NCBI GenBank assembly: GCA_945876015.1
Contig: CAMCNM010000069.1
Coordinates: forward strand, 1-8,616
From: Gemmatimonas phototrophica
GTDB lineage: Bacteria > Gemmatimonadota > Gemmatimonadetes > Longimicrobiales > Gaopeijiaceae
Length of the DNA stretch: 8,616 bases
Reading direction: 5' to 3'
Numbering within the stretch: the stretch's first letter is position 1; each line of letters begins with the position of its first letter. The position numbers and the translations under genes were made by a program. Below the pieces are notes generated by a model that was not told where the DNA came from, did not search any database, and worked only from the letters and a program-made list of their open reading frames with translations. Positions 6,927-8,616 of the stretch are shown one piece after another.

Positions 6927-7310
6927 CGGGTCATTCTCCGTTGTGGCGGTCGGGGGAGGGTGAGGTGCCACACGATTGCGCGACGGCGCGTGCGAGAACA
7001 TGGAGCGGCGGGACGTCGATCGAGCGGCGGATGCCGCTTGAGCAGCCGGGGGCCCGCCGTCCCGTTCGGTCATCCCGATGTCCCAAGGCAGCATTGACAG
7101 GATTTTCGCGCGCCTCTCCGGCGCGACCCCGGATGGTGCTGTGGCTCCGCGGCAGAGGGGCACCGCTCACGGCTGAGGCGAGATCTCGTCCTCACCCCCA
7201 TTTTCAAGCCTTTCCCCGCCTCCACGCGAGCCTGAGGCCTGCTGAGAGCGGCGCGAAATCCCCGATTATCTTTCGGGAAATGTTCGCCCCGCTCACTCCG
7301 GAGGTTTCCC
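6927..7310. other. Divergent intergenic region between the small unknown gene and the DUF222-HNH gene
   Basis: I see no convincing gene in these 384 bases. Open frames exist on both strands but encode low-complexity Arg/Ala/Pro-rich sequence with no recognisable domain. The region should hold the promoters of both flanking genes. A perfect TTGACA occurs at 7094-7099, but no -10 box follows at the right spacing. An unusually AT-rich patch (about 7255-7283), containing the small inverted repeat CCCGA (7261-7265)/TCGGG (7273-7277), is the likeliest promoter or operator area for the HNH gene. A further hairpin, CGCGCC/GGCGCG, is at 7109-7125. No similarity to flanking genes or obvious mobile-element ends is visible. 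Confidence 0.4.
7300..7304 (+). promoter_or_regulatory. Ribosome binding site of the DUF222-HNH gene
   Basis: GGAGG sits six bases before GTG 7311 and is the strongest Shine-Dalgarno sequence in the window. It fixes the start of the HNH gene. Confidence 0.75.
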
Positions 7311-8534
7311 GTGGTCCGTTTCGCGTATGCCGCCTTCCGACCAGAGCTCGCCCTCGTCCGGGAAAGTGCGGCCGAGACCTACCCGGGGCCGGCCGTCCGA
7401 GCCGACGAGATCGAGGATCTGGCCGACCGGATCGCCACCCTCTCGGCGCACATCGCCGCGGTCACGCACGAGCTCCTGATGCTGATCGCCGAGTTCGATC
7501 GACTGCGGGGATGGGAGCCGGCGGGCTACGCGGACTGCGCCCGCTGGCTCGCGGCTCGCACGGGGATCGACGTGCACGCGGCGCGCGAGAAGGTGCGGGC
7601 CGCCCGGGCGCTGACCGGGCTTCCGCTCACGAGCGCCGCCATGGCGAGGGGTGAGATCTCCTTCTCGAAGGTGCGGGCGCTGACGCGCGTGGCCACGGTG
7701 GAGAGCGAGGGCGATCTGCTCGAGCTCGCCCGTGGCACGACCGCGGCTCAGCTCGAGCGCGTCGTGCGCGGCTGGAAGCGCGGCACCCGGCGGGACGAGG
7801 CAGAGTGCGAGCGGCGGCGTCACGCTTCGCGCACGCTCTCGATCTTCCCGGACGAGGACGGGATGTACGTGATCCGGGGCCGGCTGACGCCCGAAGTCGC
7901 CGCGGCGTGCATGCGGGCGGTCGAGGCCGCGAGCGACGCGCTCTACCGGGAGGAGCACGTGCCCGGTGTGCCCGAGTCCGAGGGCGCGGCGGCGCGGCGC
8001 CGGGCGGACGCGTTGGGACTCCTGGCCGAGCGCGCGCTGGCGGCGGGGTTCCAGGGTGTCCCGGTGAGCGGCTCCCGCGCGGAACGCTATCAGGTCGTGC
8101 TGCACGTGGACCCGGAGACGCTCGCGGCCGAGGGCGAGCCGGGCCGCTCGGAGCTCGAGGACGGAACGCGCGTCTCCGCGGAGACGTCCCGCCGCATCTC
8201 CTGCGACACGGGCCTGGTCAGAGTCGCTCACGGGCCCGACGGCTCCGTCCTCGACGTGGGACGGAAAACGCGTACGATTCCGCCTGCACTCCGGCGCGCG
8301 CTCGAGTCGCGCGACCGCGGCTGCCGCTTTCCGGGCTGCGGGCTCCGCTTCACCGACGCGCATCACGTGGTGCACTGGGCGGACGGAGGGGCGACCTCGC
8401 TCACGAACTGCCTCCTGCTTTGCCGACATCACCACCGGTTGGTGCACGAAGGCGGTTGGACCGTGCAATGGTGGGGCGATGGGCGGGCGGTGTTCATCGA
8501 CGCCCGGGGTGGAACCCATTTCGACGGCCGCTAG
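7311..8534 (+). CDS. DUF222 (13E12-type) HNH endonuclease family protein
   Basis: The product is 407 residues with the architecture of the DUF222-HNH family: a long helical DUF222 region followed by a C-terminal HNH nuclease domain. DUF222 runs from about residue 33 to 325 and includes LADRIATLSAHIAAVTHELL, a conserved GYADCARWLAARTGID block and the ISFSKVRALTRVAT block. The nuclease has C338 and C343 (CRFPGC), HH at 351-352 (DAHHVVHWADGG), N366 and C371-R-H-H-H (371-375), so both the catalytic His/Asn and the metal ligands are intact. HNH proteins cut DNA with one metal ion; the biological role of this family is unknown. Members are often multicopy in a genome, and mycobacterial REP13E12 copies serve as phage phiRv1 attachment sites. 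The gene has its own GGAGG site and a spacer upstream, so it is probably transcribed separately. GC and codon use resemble the neighbours, giving no sign of recent transfer. Confidence 0.9.
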   Translation: MVRFAYAAFRPELALVRESAAETYPGPAVRADEIEDLADRIATLSAHIAAVTHELLMLIAEFDRLRGWEPAGYADCARWLAARTGIDVHAAREKVRAARALTGLPLTSAAMARGEISFSKVRALTRVATVESEGDLLELARGTTAAQLERVVRGWKRGTRRDEAECERRRHASRTLSIFPDEDGMYVIRGRLTPEVAAACMRAVEAASDALYREEHVPGVPESEGAAARRRADALGLLAERALAAGFQGVPVSGSRAERYQVVLHVDPETLAAEGEPGRSELEDGTRVSAETSRRISCDTGLVRVAHGPDGSVLDVGRKTRTIPPALRRALESRDRGCRFPGCGLRFTDAHHVVHWADGGATSLTNCLLLCRHHHRLVHEGGWTVQWWGDGRAVFIDARGGTHFDGR

Positions 8535-8616
8535 CTGCCCGTGGTAAAACCAGGCGCTGTGATGGCTGCGGCGGTGAGTGGGAAATTGTAAATTGACGCA
8601 TGGCCATGGGAATGCG
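8535..8616. other. Non-coding tail after the HNH gene
   Basis: There is no supported gene in these 82 bases. A 4-bp inverted repeat TGGT-AAA-ACCA (just after 8540) is too short to call a terminator. An AT-rich stretch carries AAATTG twice (8583-8588 and 8590-8595) and ends in TTGACG (8593-8598), which could be the -35 of a promoter whose -10 would fall at or beyond the window edge. Confidence 0.3.

Noticed and set aside
7094..7099. Perfect TTGACA as a -35 promoter box
   Set aside because: The hexamer 17 bases downstream is GC-rich and does not resemble a -10 box on this strand, so it is probably a chance match.
7293..8519. Long minus-strand open frame (about 400 codons) opposite the HNH gene
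   Set aside because: It is a codon-periodicity shadow; the plus strand encodes a recognisable DUF222-HNH protein with a strong ribosome site.
7307..8545. CCCGTGGT at both ends of the HNH gene (7307-7314 and 8538-8545) as a target-site duplication
   Set aside because: Only eight bases match, the first copy overlaps the start codon, and there are no terminal inverted repeats or transposase.
8562..8591. Nine-codon ATG open frame after the HNH gene
   Set aside because: It is too short, has no ribosome site and no sign of coding or leader-peptide function.

Overview
This window is chromosomal, very GC-rich and densely coding (GC is high by eye, with third codon positions almost all G or C). It comes from a bacterium that I cannot place with certainty. 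The insert-free, Gemmatimonadota/Eisenbacteria-like style of Obg, DnaJ and PrmA, the heavy use of GTG starts and the presence of a DUF222-HNH gene suggest an uncultured high-GC lineage near Gemmatimonadota or Candidatus Eisenbacteria. That placement rests on remembered family flavour, not on a search.

Layout, left to right. (1) Bases 1-3251 hold three head-to-tail genes packed without gaps: the 3' part of obg (ribosome-assembly GTPase, its 5' end cut by the window edge), dprA (DNA-protecting ssDNA-binding protein of transformation and recombination) and hemW (radical-SAM heme chaperone). dprA starts inside the end of obg, and hemW starts on the base after the dprA stop. (2) A 160-base spacer (3252-3411) contains three inverted repeats but no recognisable CIRCE operator. 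(3) Bases 3412-6523 hold a second tightly coupled set: hrcA (heat-shock repressor), dnaJ (J-domain co-chaperone) and prmA (ribosomal protein L11 methyltransferase), joined by 4-base GTGA and ATGA overlaps. The usual middle genes grpE and dnaK are absent between hrcA and dnaJ. (4) A small uncharacterised minus-strand gene (6507-6926) converges on prmA and overlaps its last 17 bases. (5) A spacer of about 380 bases has no convincing gene. (6) A plus-strand DUF222 (13E12-type) HNH endonuclease gene (7311-8534) has a strong Shine-Dalgarno site. (7) The last 82 bases are a short non-coding tail with an AT-rich patch.

Functionally, the first two blocks are housekeeping: ribosome assembly and modification (obg, prmA), protein folding and its control (hrcA, dnaJ), heme delivery (hemW) and DNA uptake or repair (dprA). 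The accessory part is the right-hand quarter, where a lineage-restricted small protein and a DUF222-HNH gene sit at the place where rsmE often follows prmA. I see no CRISPR array, transposase, rRNA or complete tRNA. I do not see convincing evidence for an entirely new system. The points most worth checking are the hrcA-dnaJ junction lacking grpE-dnaK, the structured leader before hrcA, and the unknown gene/DUF222-HNH pair.
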